In this document: positions 1 through 7,821 of the stretch, piece by piece
Layout: every line of letters begins with the position of its first letter
How positions within the stretch are numbered: position 1 is the stretch's first letter
From: Paracoccus sigandri
GTDB taxonomy: Bacteria > Pseudomonadota > Alphaproteobacteria > Rhodobacterales > Rhodobacteraceae
NCBI RefSeq assembly: GCF_003709565.1
Contig: NZ_QNRC01000002.1
Span: forward strand, 62,001 to 126,000
Reading direction: 5' to 3'
DNA: 64,000 bases
The notes under the pieces: model-generated
What the model was told of the DNA's origin: nothing
The model's database searches: none
Seen by the model: only the letters and a program-made list of their open reading frames with translations
Made by a program: the position numbers and the translations under genes

Positions 1-569
1 ATCAGGATCCGCCGCGCCACCTGGCGCTGGGTCATGCCGTAGGCCTCGGCGGTTTCCAGCTGCGCGCGGGGCACCGCCCGCATGGCGCCATAGAGGACAT
101 TGGCCGCGAAGGCGCCGAAGACGACCGAGAAGGCGATCACCGCCAGGAAGATGCCGTAAAGGTCATGCACCCAGGCCGGGCTGGTCGACAAGGGCAGCTT
201 GGCCGCCGCGCAGACGATGAAGTCGTTGCCCTGCCGGACCGGCGCGTCGCTGTCGCACAGGAACTGGTGCCGGGTCCATTCGAAGGCCTGGTCCAGCGCG
301 ATCGGCACGAACAGGAAGAAGATGATGTCGGGCACGCCGCGCACCATCGAGGTATAGATCTTGCCGAACCAGCGCAGCGGCAGGAAGCGCGACCGCGAGG
401 CCAGCGCCCCCGCGAAGCCCAGGGCCAGCGCGCAGGGCGCCGTGATGGCCAGAAGCAGCAGCACGGTGCCGAAGCTGGCATAGAACAGCATGTGGGTGCC
501 GGTCGTCAGGTAGCATGACAACCATTGAAGCCCCTCGAGCGAGGCGGGATCGGCGCAATAGGCGAACAT
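1..569 (-). CDS. Polar amino acid ABC transporter permease (HisQ/ArtQ type), 3' part outside the window
   Basis: Inner-membrane permease half of a basic/polar amino acid importer. The reading frame opens at an ATG at 569, four codons after an in-frame stop, and runs off the left edge, so about 190 residues are visible. The N-terminus (MFAYCADPASLEGLQW) is followed by a hydrophobic membrane segment, the permease core (VRGVPDIIFFLF) and the cytoplasmic coupling loop (AETAEAYGMTQRQVARR, beginning QLETAEAYG), which is the EAA-type contact with the ATPase. A long loop with two cysteines between the membrane segments is typical of this alphaproteobacterial subgroup. It follows the binding protein on the same strand. 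A partner permease probably lies just beyond the edge. No strong ribosome site precedes the ATG; expression may depend on read-through of the hairpin at 585-623. Confidence 0.88.
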   Translation of the reverse strand, partial: MFAYCADPASLEGLQWLSCYLTTGTHMLFYASFGTVLLLLAITAPCALALGFAGALASRSRFLPLRWFGKIYTSMVRGVPDIIFFLFVPIALDQAFEWTRHQFLCDSDAPVRQGNDFIVCAAAKLPLSTSPAWVHDLYGIFLAVIAFSVVFGAFAANVLYGAMRAVPRAQLETAEAYGMTQRQVARRIL

Positions 570-584
570 CTGGCGGCGCTATCT

Positions 585-623
585 GGCCGCCCGCCCGCAG
601 CCCGGTGGCGCGGGCGGGCGGCC
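585..623 (-). terminator. Intercistronic GC-rich hairpin between binding-protein and permease genes
   Basis: A perfect 14-bp inverted repeat (GGCCGCCCGCCCGC at 585-598, complement at 610-623) with an 11-nt loop lies between the stop of the binding-protein gene (629) and the permease start (569). No T-run follows. In ABC transporter operons such structures often act as attenuators or as mRNA stabilisers that raise binding-protein levels relative to the membrane parts; that role here is inferred. Confidence 0.7.
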
Positions 624-628
624 TGGGA

Positions 629-1354
629 TCATTCGAAATGGCGGGCGTTTTCGCCGAACCACTTGCTGATCAGCTCGTTCAGGCTGCCGTCCTCCTTCAT
701 CGCGGCGATGGCGGCGTCGAACTTCTCCTTCAGCGGGCCGTCGGACTGGCGCAGCCCGACCGCGATGCCGTCGTCGAGATAGATATCCTCGCCGATCCAG
801 ACCAGCTCGCCGTTCGAATCCGTCACATGGGGGACCAGGAAGTCCTTGTCGGCCAGCACCGCGTCGGCCTCGCCGTTGCGGACGGCGGCGATGGTTTCGT
901 CGGGGCTGGCGAATTCGATCAGCGTCGCGGCGGTCTCGGCCACATGGCTGGCCTGGATCGTGCCGGTCTGGGCGGCGACGACGCCGTTCTCGACATCGAC
1001 ATCCTCGGACAGCGCCACATAGGCCGACGAGGCCGGCGGGATATAGGCGTCGCTGAAGGTGATGACCCGCTGGCGTTCCTCGTTGATGGCCATGCCGGCC
1101 ATCACCGCGTCATAGTTGCCCGAGACCAGGTTCGGGATGATCGAATCCCAGTCGTTCTTGACCCAGGTGCAGGTCAGTTCGGCCCGCGTGCACAGCTCGT
1201 CGCCCAGCTCCCGCTCGAAGCCGTCGACCTCGCCGGAATCGTTGATGAAGTTGTACGGAGGATAGGCGCCCTCGGTTCCGATCCGCACCGTCTGGGACAG
1301 GCCCATCCCCGCGGTCAGGGCAAGCGCCGCTGCGGCAAACATCAGTTTCTTCAT
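629..1354 (-). CDS. Periplasmic amino acid-binding protein of ABC transporter (ArgT/HisJ family)
   Basis: Solute-binding protein (241 aa) that captures a polar or basic amino acid in the periplasm and delivers it to the permease encoded downstream. Residues 1 to about 20 form a signal peptide (MKKLM plus an alanine/leucine stretch). The mature part opens with VRIGTEGAYPPYNF, the family's first ligand-binding strand, and has the paired cysteines C55 and C62 that form a disulfide in HisJ/LAO-type proteins, followed by the WDSIIPNL and YDAVMAGM motifs. Length is normal for the family. It sits between the ATPase gene (25 bp upstream) and the permease gene. Substrate specificity (Arg, Lys, His, octopine-like) cannot be settled from sequence alone. 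Confidence 0.92.
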   Translation of the reverse strand: MKKLMFAAAALALTAGMGLSQTVRIGTEGAYPPYNFINDSGEVDGFERELGDELCTRAELTCTWVKNDWDSIIPNLVSGNYDAVMAGMAINEERQRVITFSDAYIPPASSAYVALSEDVDVENGVVAAQTGTIQASHVAETAATLIEFASPDETIAAVRNGEADAVLADKDFLVPHVTDSNGELVWIGEDIYLDDGIAVGLRQSDGPLKEKFDAAIAAMKEDGSLNELISKWFGENARHFE

Positions 1355-1379
1355 TCTTTCTTACTCCCGTTGGACGTGA

Positions 1380-2237
1380 TCAGGCCGCCATTGTGGCACT
1401 GAGAAACTGGCGCAGCCGCTCGGTCTGCGGGGCGCCAAAAAGCTGGGCGGGCGGGCCTTCCTCGGCGATCACGCCCTGATGCAGGAACACGACATGATCG
1501 CTGACATCGGCGGCCAGGCGCATGTCATGGGTGACGATGATCATGGTGCGGTGTTCGCCGGCCAGGTCCTTGATGACGCGCACGACCTCCTGCTGCAATT
1601 CGGGGTCCAGCGCGCTGGTGGGTTCGTCGAACAGCAGCGCCTTGGGCTGCATGCACAGCGCCCGCGCGATGGCCGCGCGCTGCTGCTGGCCGCCCGACAG
1701 CTGCGCGGGCCAGGCATCGCATTTGTCGCCGATGCCGACCTTGGCCAGAAGCGCGCGGGCGCGGGTCTCGACCTCGGCGCGGGGCTGGCCCAGGACGGTC
1801 AGCGGCGCCTCCATGACATTCTGCAGGATGCTGAGATGGGACCACAGGTTGAATTGCTGGAACACCATCGACAGGTTGGTGCGGAAGCGCGTGACCTGCG
1901 CGCGGTCGGCGGGCACGCGGGACTGGTCATGGCCCTTCCAGCGCACCGGCTCTCCCTCGAACAGGATGTCGCCCTGCTGACTGTTTTCCAGCAGGTTGCA
2001 GCAGCGCAGCAGCGTCGACTTGCCCGAGCCCGAGGAGCCGATCAGGCTGATGACATGGCCGCGCGGCGCGGCCAGCGAGACGCCCTTGATGACCTCCAGC
2101 GGGCCATAGGCCTTGTGCAGGTCCCGGATCTCGATGACCGGGGCTGGGACCGGATCGGGGACCCGAGCGTCGGCCGGGGCGGCGGCGGTGGTTTCGGGGG
2201 CGGGCGACTGGCTGCTCATTGCCATATTGGGCGACAA
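1380..2237 (-). CDS. Amino acid ABC transporter ATP-binding protein (HisP/ArtP/GlnQ type)
   Basis: Cytoplasmic ATPase (285 aa) driving the amino acid importer. Walker A GSSGSGKS is at about residues 67-74, the signature LSGGQQQR at 180-187, Walker B LLFDEP at 201-206, and the switch histidine is in IIVTHDMRLA. The first 33 residues are a low-complexity Ala/Pro extension not needed for the fold; the true start may be one of the later ATGs at 2225 or 2219, since the region before the first ATG has no well-placed ribosome site. It is the first gene of the transporter operon, 63 bp after purS, from which it is separated by a terminator hairpin. Confidence 0.9.
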   Translation of the reverse strand: MSPNMAMSSQSPAPETTAAAPADARVPDPVPAPVIEIRDLHKAYGPLEVIKGVSLAAPRGHVISLIGSSGSGKSTLLRCCNLLENSQQGDILFEGEPVRWKGHDQSRVPADRAQVTRFRTNLSMVFQQFNLWSHLSILQNVMEAPLTVLGQPRAEVETRARALLAKVGIGDKCDAWPAQLSGGQQQRAAIARALCMQPKALLFDEPTSALDPELQQEVVRVIKDLAGEHRTMIIVTHDMRLAADVSDHVVFLHQGVIAEEGPPAQLFGAPQTERLRQFLSATMAA

Positions 2238-2272
2238 ACCGGCGGGGATTGCAACGCCTTCCTTGCGAAAAC

Positions 2273-2293
2273 GCAGCCCGTTTCACGGGCTGC
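2273..2293 (-). terminator. Rho-independent terminator after purS
   Basis: Nine-bp perfect stem (GCAGCCCGT / ACGGGCTGC, 2273-2281 and 2285-2293) with a 3-nt loop; on the minus strand it is followed by GTTTTCG. It sits 8 bp after the purS stop and separates purC-purS from the amino acid transporter operon. Confidence 0.8.
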
Positions 2294-2300
2294 CGCAGCG

Positions 2301-2540
2301 TCAGGCGATCTCGATCGAGTATTTCTCGATCACGGTATTGGCCAGCAGGCCCTCGCACATCTTCGCCACCTCGGCGCGGGCGGCCTCGGCATCCGAGGCG
2401 TCCAGGTCAAGCTCGATCAGCTTGCCCTGGCGGACGCCGGAAACGCCCTTGTGGCCCAGCCCCCCCAGCGCGTGGCGGATCGCCTCGCCCTGGGGATCGA
2501 GGACGCCGTCCTTCAGCATGATGGTCACGCGCGCTTTCAT
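2301..2540 (-). CDS. purS: Phosphoribosylformylglycinamidine synthase, small subunit PurS
   Basis: PurS (79 aa) is the small scaffold subunit of the three-part FGAM synthase (PurL, PurQ, PurS) of purine synthesis, where it helps ammonia pass from PurQ to PurL. The protein starts MKARVTIMLKDGVLDPQGEA, the family's usual opening with the DPQG turn, and has the GKLIELDLD strand and the C-terminal cluster ending IEKYSIEIA. Length is typical. It lies 12 bp downstream of purC on the same strand. A terminator follows directly, so purQ is not the next gene here, unlike in many relatives. Confidence 0.93.
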   Translation of the reverse strand: MKARVTIMLKDGVLDPQGEAIRHALGGLGHKGVSGVRQGKLIELDLDASDAEAARAEVAKMCEGLLANTVIEKYSIEIA

Positions 2541-2552
2541 CGGCAGCCTTCC

Positions 2553-3317
2553 TCAGTTGATCGCGGTCGGTTTGTGGATCGAGGTCGCATTGGCGGGCAT
2601 CAGGCCCAGCCGCCGCGCGACCTCGGTATAGGCATCCGCCAGGTTGCCCAGGTCGCGGCGGAACACGTCCTTGTCCAGCTTCTGGCCGGTCTTGACGTCC
2701 CACAGCCGGCAGCTGTCGGGGCTGATCTCGTCCGCGACGATCAGGCGCATGTAGTCGTTGTCCCAGATCCGGCCGATCTCGATCTTGAAGTCGATCAGCT
2801 TGATGCCGACGCCGTAGAAGACCCCCGACAGGAAGTCGTTGACCCGCAGCGCCAGCGACACGATGTCGTCCAGGTCCTGCTGCGTGGCCCAGCCGAAGGC
2901 GATGATGTATTCCTCGGAAACCATCGGGTCGCCCAGCTCGTCGTTCTTGAAGCTGTATTCGACGATCGGGCGCGGCAGCAGCGTGCCTTCCTCCAGCCCC
3001 AGGCGCTTGGACAGCGAGCCGGCGGCGAAGTTCCTGACGATCACCTCCAGCGGCACGATCTCGACCTGGCGGATCAGCTGCTCGCGCATGTTGATGCGGC
3101 GGATGAAATGGTTGGGCACGCCGATATTGGTCAGCCCGTTCATGAAGAATTCGGACAGGCGGTTGTTCAGCACGCCCTTGCCCTCGACCACGGCCTTCTT
3201 CTGGGCGTTGAACGCGGTGGCATCGTCCTTGAAATACTGCACCAGCGTGCCGGGCTCGGTGCCTTCGTAAAGGATCTTCGCCTTGCCTTCGTAGATTTTC
3301 TTGCGGCGCGGAGCCAT
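2553..3317 (-). CDS. purC: Phosphoribosylaminoimidazole-succinocarboxamide synthase (SAICAR synthetase)
   Basis: PurC (254 aa) joins CAIR and aspartate using ATP to give SAICAR, in cytosolic purine synthesis. The start [14 protein letters not shown] at 3317 is supported by a purine-rich AAAGGACC site 7-8 bp upstream; a longer in-frame extension exists but lacks family similarity. Visible family features are the [11 protein letters not shown] nucleotide-binding strand, [18 protein letters not shown], and the substrate-binding region around [10 protein letters not shown] and [12 protein letters not shown]. It forms a short operon with purS. The neighbouring plus-strand gene for the ATPase zeta subunit starts 127 bp away, divergently. 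Confidence 0.96.
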   Translation of the reverse strand: MAPRRKKIYEGKAKILYEGTEPGTLVQYFKDDATAFNAQKKAVVEGKGVLNNRLSEFFMNGLTNIGVPNHFIRRINMREQLIRQVEIVPLEVIVRNFAAGSLSKRLGLEEGTLLPRPIVEYSFKNDELGDPMVSEEYIIAFGWATQQDLDDIVSLALRVNDFLSGVFYGVGIKLIDFKIEIGRIWDNDYMRLIVADEISPDSCRLWDVKTGQKLDKDVFRRDLGNLADAYTEVARRLGLMPANATSIHKPTAIN

Positions 3318-3444
3318 GTCCGAGGTCCTTTCGCATGTCCCTGCAACGCGCCTTAGCGCAGATCGGGTCGGGTGGGCAATACAAGGCTTGCGGCAAGGGC
3401 GCGCAATGGGCATATCGAAGCGAAGCATGAAACAGGAGGCCCCC

Positions 3445-3762
3445 ATGTCCACCTTCGACGACCGCGAGCGCGCCTACGAGGCCAAATTCGCTCATGACGC
3501 CGATCTGCGCTTCAAGGCCGATGCGCGCCGGAACCGCCTGCTGGGCGAATGGGCGGCCGGCCTGCTGGGCAAGGAAGGCGAGGAGGCGCGCAGCTACGCG
3601 ATGTCGGTCGTGACCGCCGATTTCCAGCAGCCGGGCGACGAGGACGTGTTCCAGAAGGTGGCCGCCGATCTGGAGGGCAAGGCCGACCAGGCGACGATCC
3701 GCGCCAAGATGGCCGAGCTGCTGGTCGAGGCGCGCCGCCAGGTCGTCGACGAGGCGAACTGA
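3445..3762 (+). CDS. F1-ATPase inhibitor zeta subunit (DUF1476)
   Basis: Small helical cytosolic protein (105 aa) of the DUF1476 family. In Paracoccus denitrificans the zeta subunit inserts its N-terminal inhibitory segment into the F1 part of ATP synthase and blocks ATP hydrolysis. The N-terminus here, [18 protein letters not shown], followed by a stretch containing [15 protein letters not shown], is the segment recognised for that family, and the rest fits the four-helix body. The ATG at 3445 is preceded by AGGAGG. It is a single-gene unit, divergent from purC and ended by a terminator at 3793-3817; the ATP synthase genes are not nearby, as is usual for this subunit. Confidence 0.92.
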   Translation: MSTFDDRERAYEAKFAHDADLRFKADARRNRLLGEWAAGLLGKEGEEARSYAMSVVTADFQQPGDEDVFQKVAADLEGKADQATIRAKMAELLVEARRQVVDEAN

Positions 3763-3792
3763 CCGGCGCCGGACGCCCGGCGAAATTGAAAG

Positions 3793-3817
3793 GGGGCCGC
3801 GGCACGACCGCGGCCCC
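3793..3817. terminator. Bidirectional terminator hairpin
   Basis: Perfect 10-bp stem GGGGCCGCGG / CCGCGGCCCC (3793-3802, 3808-3817) with a 5-nt loop, placed between the convergent zeta-subunit gene and thioesterase gene. It is flanked by GAAAG on the left and CTTGT on the right, so it can serve both directions. Confidence 0.75.
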
Positions 3818-3856
3818 TTGTCGTTGCGGCGGCGTTGCGGCGGCCGGGTGGCGCGC

Positions 3857-4360
3857 TTATCCGTTCTGCGGCATGACGAAATGGCCGGTGGCCTGCGCGA
3901 ACAGCCGGGCGCGGTTGTCCTGCCAGGCCTCGACCTGCACCGAGGCATAGCGCCGCCCCGACCGCACCACCCGCGCCCGCGCATAGGCATCGCGCGGCAG
4001 GCCCGAGCGCAGGTAGTCCACGGTGAAGTCGATGGTCTTGGGCAGGCGCGGCAGGCTGCCCGGCACCGCCACGTCGGGCGCGATGCGGCCCGATTCCAGG
4101 TCTTCCCACATCGCCGCCCAGGACAGCTCGATGATCGCCGCGACCTCCAGGAAGGCGGCCGTCACCCCGCCATGGATCGCCGGCAGCATCGGGTTGCCGA
4201 TCAGCTTCTGGTCGAAGGGCAGCACGGCGGTCAGCTCGTCCCCGCGCCGGTCGAAGCGGATCCCCAGCCAGTTCATGTAGGGCACGCCCGAGACCAGCGC
4301 GGCCAGCGCCGAATCGCGGCGCGACTTGATCCGGTCCAGCGGTTCGTTGCGGTCAGCCAT
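3857..4360 (-). CDS. PaaI-family acyl-CoA thioesterase (hotdog fold)
   Basis: Hotdog-fold thioesterase-like protein (167 aa). The family motif is visible as AIHGGVTAAFLEVAA (HGG plus the catalytic-helix acidic residue) and the beta core as IDFTVDYLRSG and YARARVVRSGRRYASVQVEA. These proteins hydrolyse acyl- or aroyl-CoA esters; the substrate cannot be told. The stop of its upstream partner is 3 bp from its ATG and its ribosome site (GGAGAGGTAAGG) lies inside that partner, so the two are co-transcribed. The pair is divergent from the merR/beta-oxidation region, which suggests a role in releasing CoA during acyl-CoA metabolism (inference). Confidence 0.85.
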   Translation of the reverse strand: MADRNEPLDRIKSRRDSALAALVSGVPYMNWLGIRFDRRGDELTAVLPFDQKLIGNPMLPAIHGGVTAAFLEVAAIIELSWAAMWEDLESGRIAPDVAVPGSLPRLPKTIDFTVDYLRSGLPRDAYARARVVRSGRRYASVQVEAWQDNRARLFAQATGHFVMPQNG

Positions 4361-4363
4361 GCC

Positions 4364-4846
4364 TTACCTCTCCAGCGTGAAGGCGCCGGTCGCGGCGGCC
4401 ACGGGGTTGTCGCTGTCCTCGTCCAGCGCGACGGCGCGCAGGAATGCCACGTTGCGGGTGACGTGATAGCAGGTCGCGCGCGCCGTGATCCGCTGCCCCG
4501 GCGTGGCCGCGCGCATGTAGTCGATGCGCAGGTCGATGGTCGCGGTCGAGCGCGGCTCGGTCGGGTGGACCATCACCGCCGCCCCGCAGCAGGTATCCAT
4601 CAGCGCCGAGACGACGCCGCCATGGACGACGCCGGTGCGCGGATCGCCGACCAGATGCTCGGCCCAGGGCATCGAGATCGTCGCCCGCCCGTCCTCCAGC
4701 TCCTCGACCCGCATCTCCAGCGCCCGCGCATGGGGAATCGCCTCGATGAACTGCCGGGCGATGCGGGCGCGGTCGGATTCCCCGTCCGTGGCGCTTGCGC
4801 CGCCCTGCCCCGTCTTGCCGCTCCCGTCCTGGGGGTCGCTGGACAT
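4364..4846 (-). CDS. PaaI-family acyl-CoA thioesterase (hotdog fold), second copy
   Basis: Second hotdog thioesterase (160 aa), clearly related to but not a recent copy of the one downstream. Its motif is VVHGGVVSALMDTCCGAA, with the acidic residue (D) in the position that activates water in PaaI/YdiI-type enzymes, and its core strand is IDLRIDYMRAATPGQ. A GGGAGAC site precedes the ATG. The first 20 residues (SDPQDGSGKTGQ...) are polar and probably disordered. Two adjacent, co-transcribed PaaI-like genes are common in this family of bacteria, and they may form a hetero-oligomer or serve different chain lengths. Being divergent from merR suggests shared control. Confidence 0.85.
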   Translation of the reverse strand: MSSDPQDGSGKTGQGGASATDGESDRARIARQFIEAIPHARALEMRVEELEDGRATISMPWAEHLVGDPRTGVVHGGVVSALMDTCCGAAVMVHPTEPRSTATIDLRIDYMRAATPGQRITARATCYHVTRNVAFLRAVALDEDSDNPVAAATGAFTLER

Positions 4847-4897
4847 CGGCCGTCTCCCTCATTGTGTTCTTCCCAAGGCTTAGCCGCGCGGCGGGCG

Positions 4898-4936
4898 GTT
4901 TCTCAACCCCTGGCGATGCGCGTCACGGTTGAGAAC
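4898..4936. promoter_or_regulatory. Inverted repeat in the divergent thioesterase/merR promoter region
   Basis: GTTTCTCAACC at 4898-4908 is matched by GGTTGAGAAC at 4927-4936, a 10-bp repeat with one extra T and an 18-nt spacer. The right arm overlaps TTGAGA (4929-4934), a possible -35 box, with TTAGCC 16 bp further on. An operator for the adjacent MerR protein is possible but unproven. Confidence 0.35.
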
Positions 4937-4982
4937 GCGACAAAGGCAGGTTAGCCTCCGACGCAAGTATGAGGAGACGCTC

Positions 4983-5363
4983 ATGTCCGACGATCAGTCG
5001 ATCAGCTTCAAGGAGATGTGTGCACGTTTTGACGTCACCCCCAGAACCCTGAGATATTACGAATATATCGAGCTGCTCAGCCCCCGGAAGGACGGCCGCG
5101 CGCGGTTCTACGGCCCGCGAGAGATCGCCCGCATGACGCTGATCCTGCGCGGCCGCCGCTTCGGCTTCTCGCTGGAGGAAATCCGCCAGTGGCTGGAGAT
5201 CTACGAGGCGAAGGGCAGCCGCGAGCAGATCCAGGTCTGGCTGACCCTGGCCGACCGCCAACTGGCGGTGCTGGACGGCCAGATCGCCGAGCTGCAGGCC
5301 GCGCGCCAGGACCTGAAGGAGCTGCGCGATGCCAGCCAGGCGGAACTTGACGGCACCCATTGA
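4983..5363 (+). CDS. MerR-family transcriptional regulator (first of two)
   Basis: DNA-binding regulator of 126 aa. The N-terminal winged helix reads [20 protein letters not shown] (about residues 7-26), the MerR hallmark; the wing follows (RFYGPREIARM), and the rest is a dimerising coiled coil (IAELQAARQDLKEL). There is no cysteine cluster for metal, so a small organic ligand such as an acyl-CoA is more likely. The ATG at 4983 has AGGAG 8 bp upstream. It is 133 bp before a second, similar MerR gene and divergent from two thioesterase genes. MerR proteins of this short type (LiuR/PsrA-like context) regulate acyl-CoA catabolism, which fits the genes that follow; that assignment is inference. 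Confidence 0.88.
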   Translation: MSDDQSISFKEMCARFDVTPRTLRYYEYIELLSPRKDGRARFYGPREIARMTLILRGRRFGFSLEEIRQWLEIYEAKGSREQIQVWLTLADRQLAVLDGQIAELQAARQDLKELRDASQAELDGTH

Positions 5364-5416
5364 TGAAACCGACCGCCCGCGACAGGCAATTCCGGCGGGG
5401 TCGTGACGCTGCGTTC

Positions 5417-5442
5417 AGCTTACGTTTACGGAAACGTAAGCT
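5417..5442. promoter_or_regulatory. Palindromic operator, probably a MerR-family site
   Basis: Perfect inverted repeat AGCTTACGTTT (5417-5427) / AAACGTAAGCT (5432-5442) around ACGG, just before the second merR gene and the beta-oxidation genes. TTATAT at 5442-5447 abuts the right arm and could be a -10 box, so a bound regulator would overlap the promoter. The ACGTTTAC core resembles sites described for LiuR-type MerR regulators of acyl-CoA catabolism. Confidence 0.7.
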
Positions 5443-5496
5443 TATATGGCTATCACCAGACGCGACAGCCGGTCACAGGAGGAGGACAGGCGTTCC

Positions 5497-5892
5497 ATGC
5501 CGGACGAGCTGATGACGATTCGCCAGATGTGCGATGCGTTCGACGTCACACCCCGCACCCTGCGCTTCTACGAGGCGCGCGAGCTGATCTTTCCGGAACG
5601 GCGCGGCCAGCACCGTCTCTATGATCGGCGCGACCGGGCGCGGCTGACGCTGATCCTTCGCGGCAAGCGCTTCGGCTTCAGCCTCGAACAGATCCGCCAG
5701 CTGCTGGAGCTTTACGAGCCCGGCGGCGCCAACCAGGCGCAGCTCGCCGCGACGGTTGCCGCCGCGCGCGAGAGGCTGGCGGACATGGAACGTCAATATG
5801 ACGAACTGAAGGGCGCGATCACCGATCTGCGCGGCCAGATCGTCGATGCCGAGGCCCGGCTGGCCGCCAGTAAGGAACAATCCGGAGGATAG
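5497..5892 (+). CDS. MerR-family transcriptional regulator (second of two)
   Basis: Regulator of 131 aa from the ATG at 5497, chosen because AGGAGGAGG lies 12 bp upstream; an earlier in-frame ATG at 5446 would add 17 residues and overlaps the proposed -10 box, and ATG 5512 is also possible. The HTH is [20 protein letters not shown] and the C-terminal half is a long coiled coil ([20 protein letters not shown]). It is a paralogue of the preceding MerR. Its stop is 4 bp before the start of the acyl-CoA dehydrogenase gene, so it is cotranscribed with the enzymes it probably controls, and the palindrome at 5417-5442 makes autoregulation likely. Confidence 0.88.
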   Translation: MPDELMTIRQMCDAFDVTPRTLRFYEARELIFPERRGQHRLYDRRDRARLTLILRGKRFGFSLEQIRQLLELYEPGGANQAQLAATVAAARERLADMERQYDELKGAITDLRGQIVDAEARLAASKEQSGG

Positions 5893-5896
5893 ATCC

Positions 5897-7672
5897 ATGC
5901 CCAGCTACACCCCACCGATCCGCGACCTGCAATTCATCCTTCACGACGTGCTGCAGCTGTCGCAGAGCGGGCTGCCCGGCCATGCGGAACTGGACCGCGA
6001 CTTCACCGAGGCCGTGCTGGACGCGGCGGGCAAGCTGGCCGCCGAGGTCCTGGCGCCCCTGAACGCGGTGGGCGACCGGCAGGGCTGCCGGCTGGAAAAC
6101 GGCGTCGTGCGCACGCCCGACGGCTTCCGCGAGGCCTTCGAGGCCGTCAAGGAAGGCGGCTGGACGGCGATGGACTGCGACCCCGAATATGGCGGTCAGG
6201 GCATGCCCCACACGCTGCACGCCGCCGCGGGCGAGATGTTCGTCGCCGCCAACATGGCCTTCAACATGTATCAGGGCCTGACCCATGGCGCCTTTTCGGC
6301 GATCCATGAACATGGCACCGATGACCAGAAGGCGCTGTATCTGCCGAAGATGGTCAGCTGCGACTGGACCGGCACCATGAACCTGACCGAGCCGCATTGC
6401 GGCACCGACCTGGGCCTGCTGCGCACCCGCGCCGAGCCGCAGGACGACGGCAGCTACCGGATCACCGGCACCAAGATCTTCATCTCGGCCGGCGACCACG
6501 ACATGGCGGAAAACGTCATCCACCTGGTCCTGGCCAAGGCGCCCGGCGGGGGCGAGGGCACGAAGGGCATCAGCCTGTTCATCGTGCCGAAATTCCTGGT
6601 CAACGCGGACGGCTCGCTGGGGGATCGCAACGGCGTCGGCGTCGGCAACCTGGAAGAGAAGATGGGCATTCACGGCAATGCCACCTGCGTGATGAATTTC
6701 GACGGCGCGAAGGGCTGGCTGCTGGGCGATCTGCACAAGGGGATGCGCGCCATGTTCACGATGATGAACGAGGCGCGGCTGGGCGTGGGCCTGCAGGGCT
6801 ATGCCTGCGCCATCCCGGCCTATCAGGCCGCCGTGGAATACGCGAAGGACCGGCTTCAGGGCCGCGCCGTCACCGGCGCGAAGAACCCCGCCGGCCCCGC
6901 CGATCCGCTGATCGTGCATCCCGACATCCGCCGCAGCCTGATGGACCAGAAATCCTTCCTGGAAGGCGCGCGGATGCTGACGCTGTGGGGCGCGCAGCTG
7001 ATCGACCGTTCCCGCGCGGGCGACGCGGATGCCGAATCGCTGATCTCGCTGCTGACGCCGGTCATCAAGGGCTTCCTGACCGACAAGGGCTTCGAGACCG
7101 CGGTGCTGGCGCAGCAGGTCTTCGGCGGGCATGGCTATATCGAGGAACAGGGCATGAGCCAGTTCGTCCGCGATGCCCGGATCACCATGATCTATGAAGG
7201 CGCCAACGGCGTCCAGGCGCTGGACCTGGTCGGCCGCAAGCTGGCGGCCGAGGGCGGCAAGCCGCTCATGGCGCTGTTCGAGATGGTGAAGTCCTTCAGC
7301 AGGGAACACGGCGAAAACGAGGCCCTCGCGGCGGATTTCATCGCGCCGCTGAAGGCCGCCTCGAAGGACCTGCAGACCGCCGCCATGTTCTTCATGGAAC
7401 GCGGCATGAAGAATCCCGACGACGCGCTGGCGGGCTCCTACGACTTCATGCACCTGTTCGGCCATGCCATCCTGGGCTTCATGTGGGCGCGCATGGCGGT
7501 GGTGGCGCAGGCCGCGCTGGATGCGGGCGAAGGCGACGCGGCGTTCCTGAAGACGAAGCTGGCCACGGCGCGCTACTATATGAAGCGGCAATTGCCGATG
7601 ACGGCCACGCATCTGGCGCGCATCAGCTCGGGCGCGGAGCCGGTCATGGCGCTGGAGGCCGAGGCGTTCTGA
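5897..7672 (+). CDS. Acyl-CoA dehydrogenase (long form with C-terminal extra domain)
   Basis: FAD enzyme (591 aa) catalysing the first, alpha-beta dehydrogenation of acyl-CoA. Order seen: a short N-terminal helix typical of the long bacterial form ([19 protein letters not shown]), the acyl-CoA dehydrogenase N and middle domains ([32 protein letters not shown]), the C-terminal helical domain with the catalytic glutamate in the stretch [13 protein letters not shown], and an added C-terminal domain. GGAGGA lies before the ATG at 5897. Close relatives include FadE-like enzymes and DmdC (methylmercaptopropionyl-CoA dehydrogenase); the linked thiolase and FadJ genes favour general fatty-acid oxidation over DMSP breakdown. 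Confidence 0.9.
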   Translation: MPSYTPPIRDLQFILHDVLQLSQSGLPGHAELDRDFTEAVLDAAGKLAAEVLAPLNAVGDRQGCRLENGVVRTPDGFREAFEAVKEGGWTAMDCDPEYGGQGMPHTLHAAAGEMFVAANMAFNMYQGLTHGAFSAIHEHGTDDQKALYLPKMVSCDWTGTMNLTEPHCGTDLGLLRTRAEPQDDGSYRITGTKIFISAGDHDMAENVIHLVLAKAPGGGEGTKGISLFIVPKFLVNADGSLGDRNGVGVGNLEEKMGIHGNATCVMNFDGAKGWLLGDLHKGMRAMFTMMNEARLGVGLQGYACAIPAYQAAVEYAKDRLQGRAVTGAKNPAGPADPLIVHPDIRRSLMDQKSFLEGARMLTLWGAQLIDRSRAGDADAESLISLLTPVIKGFLTDKGFETAVLAQQVFGGHGYIEEQGMSQFVRDARITMIYEGANGVQALDLVGRKLAAEGGKPLMALFEMVKSFSREHGENEALAADFIAPLKAASKDLQTAAMFFMERGMKNPDDALAGSYDFMHLFGHAILGFMWARMAVVAQAALDAGEGDAAFLKTKLATARYYMKRQLPMTATHLARISSGAEPVMALEAEAF

Positions 7673-7821
7673 CCGCAGCCTCCGGGTCGCGCAGGCGGGC
7701 GGCGGGGCTCATCCCATCGCCCCCCTTGCGCCGCCGCGGCCGAACGGGCGACATGTCGCGGCACCGCTCCGGGCGCGCACCCGTGCCCGGAACGCTGCCC
7801 GGACCCGAGGAGGAAAGACCG

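Noticed and set aside
2553..3452. Longer purC start at 3452
   Set aside because: The added 45 residues lack family similarity and the ATG at 3317 has a good ribosome site.
5446..5496. Earlier start for the second MerR protein
   Set aside because: The ATG at 5446 overlaps the proposed -10 region, and the ribosome site AGGAGGAGG lies downstream of it.
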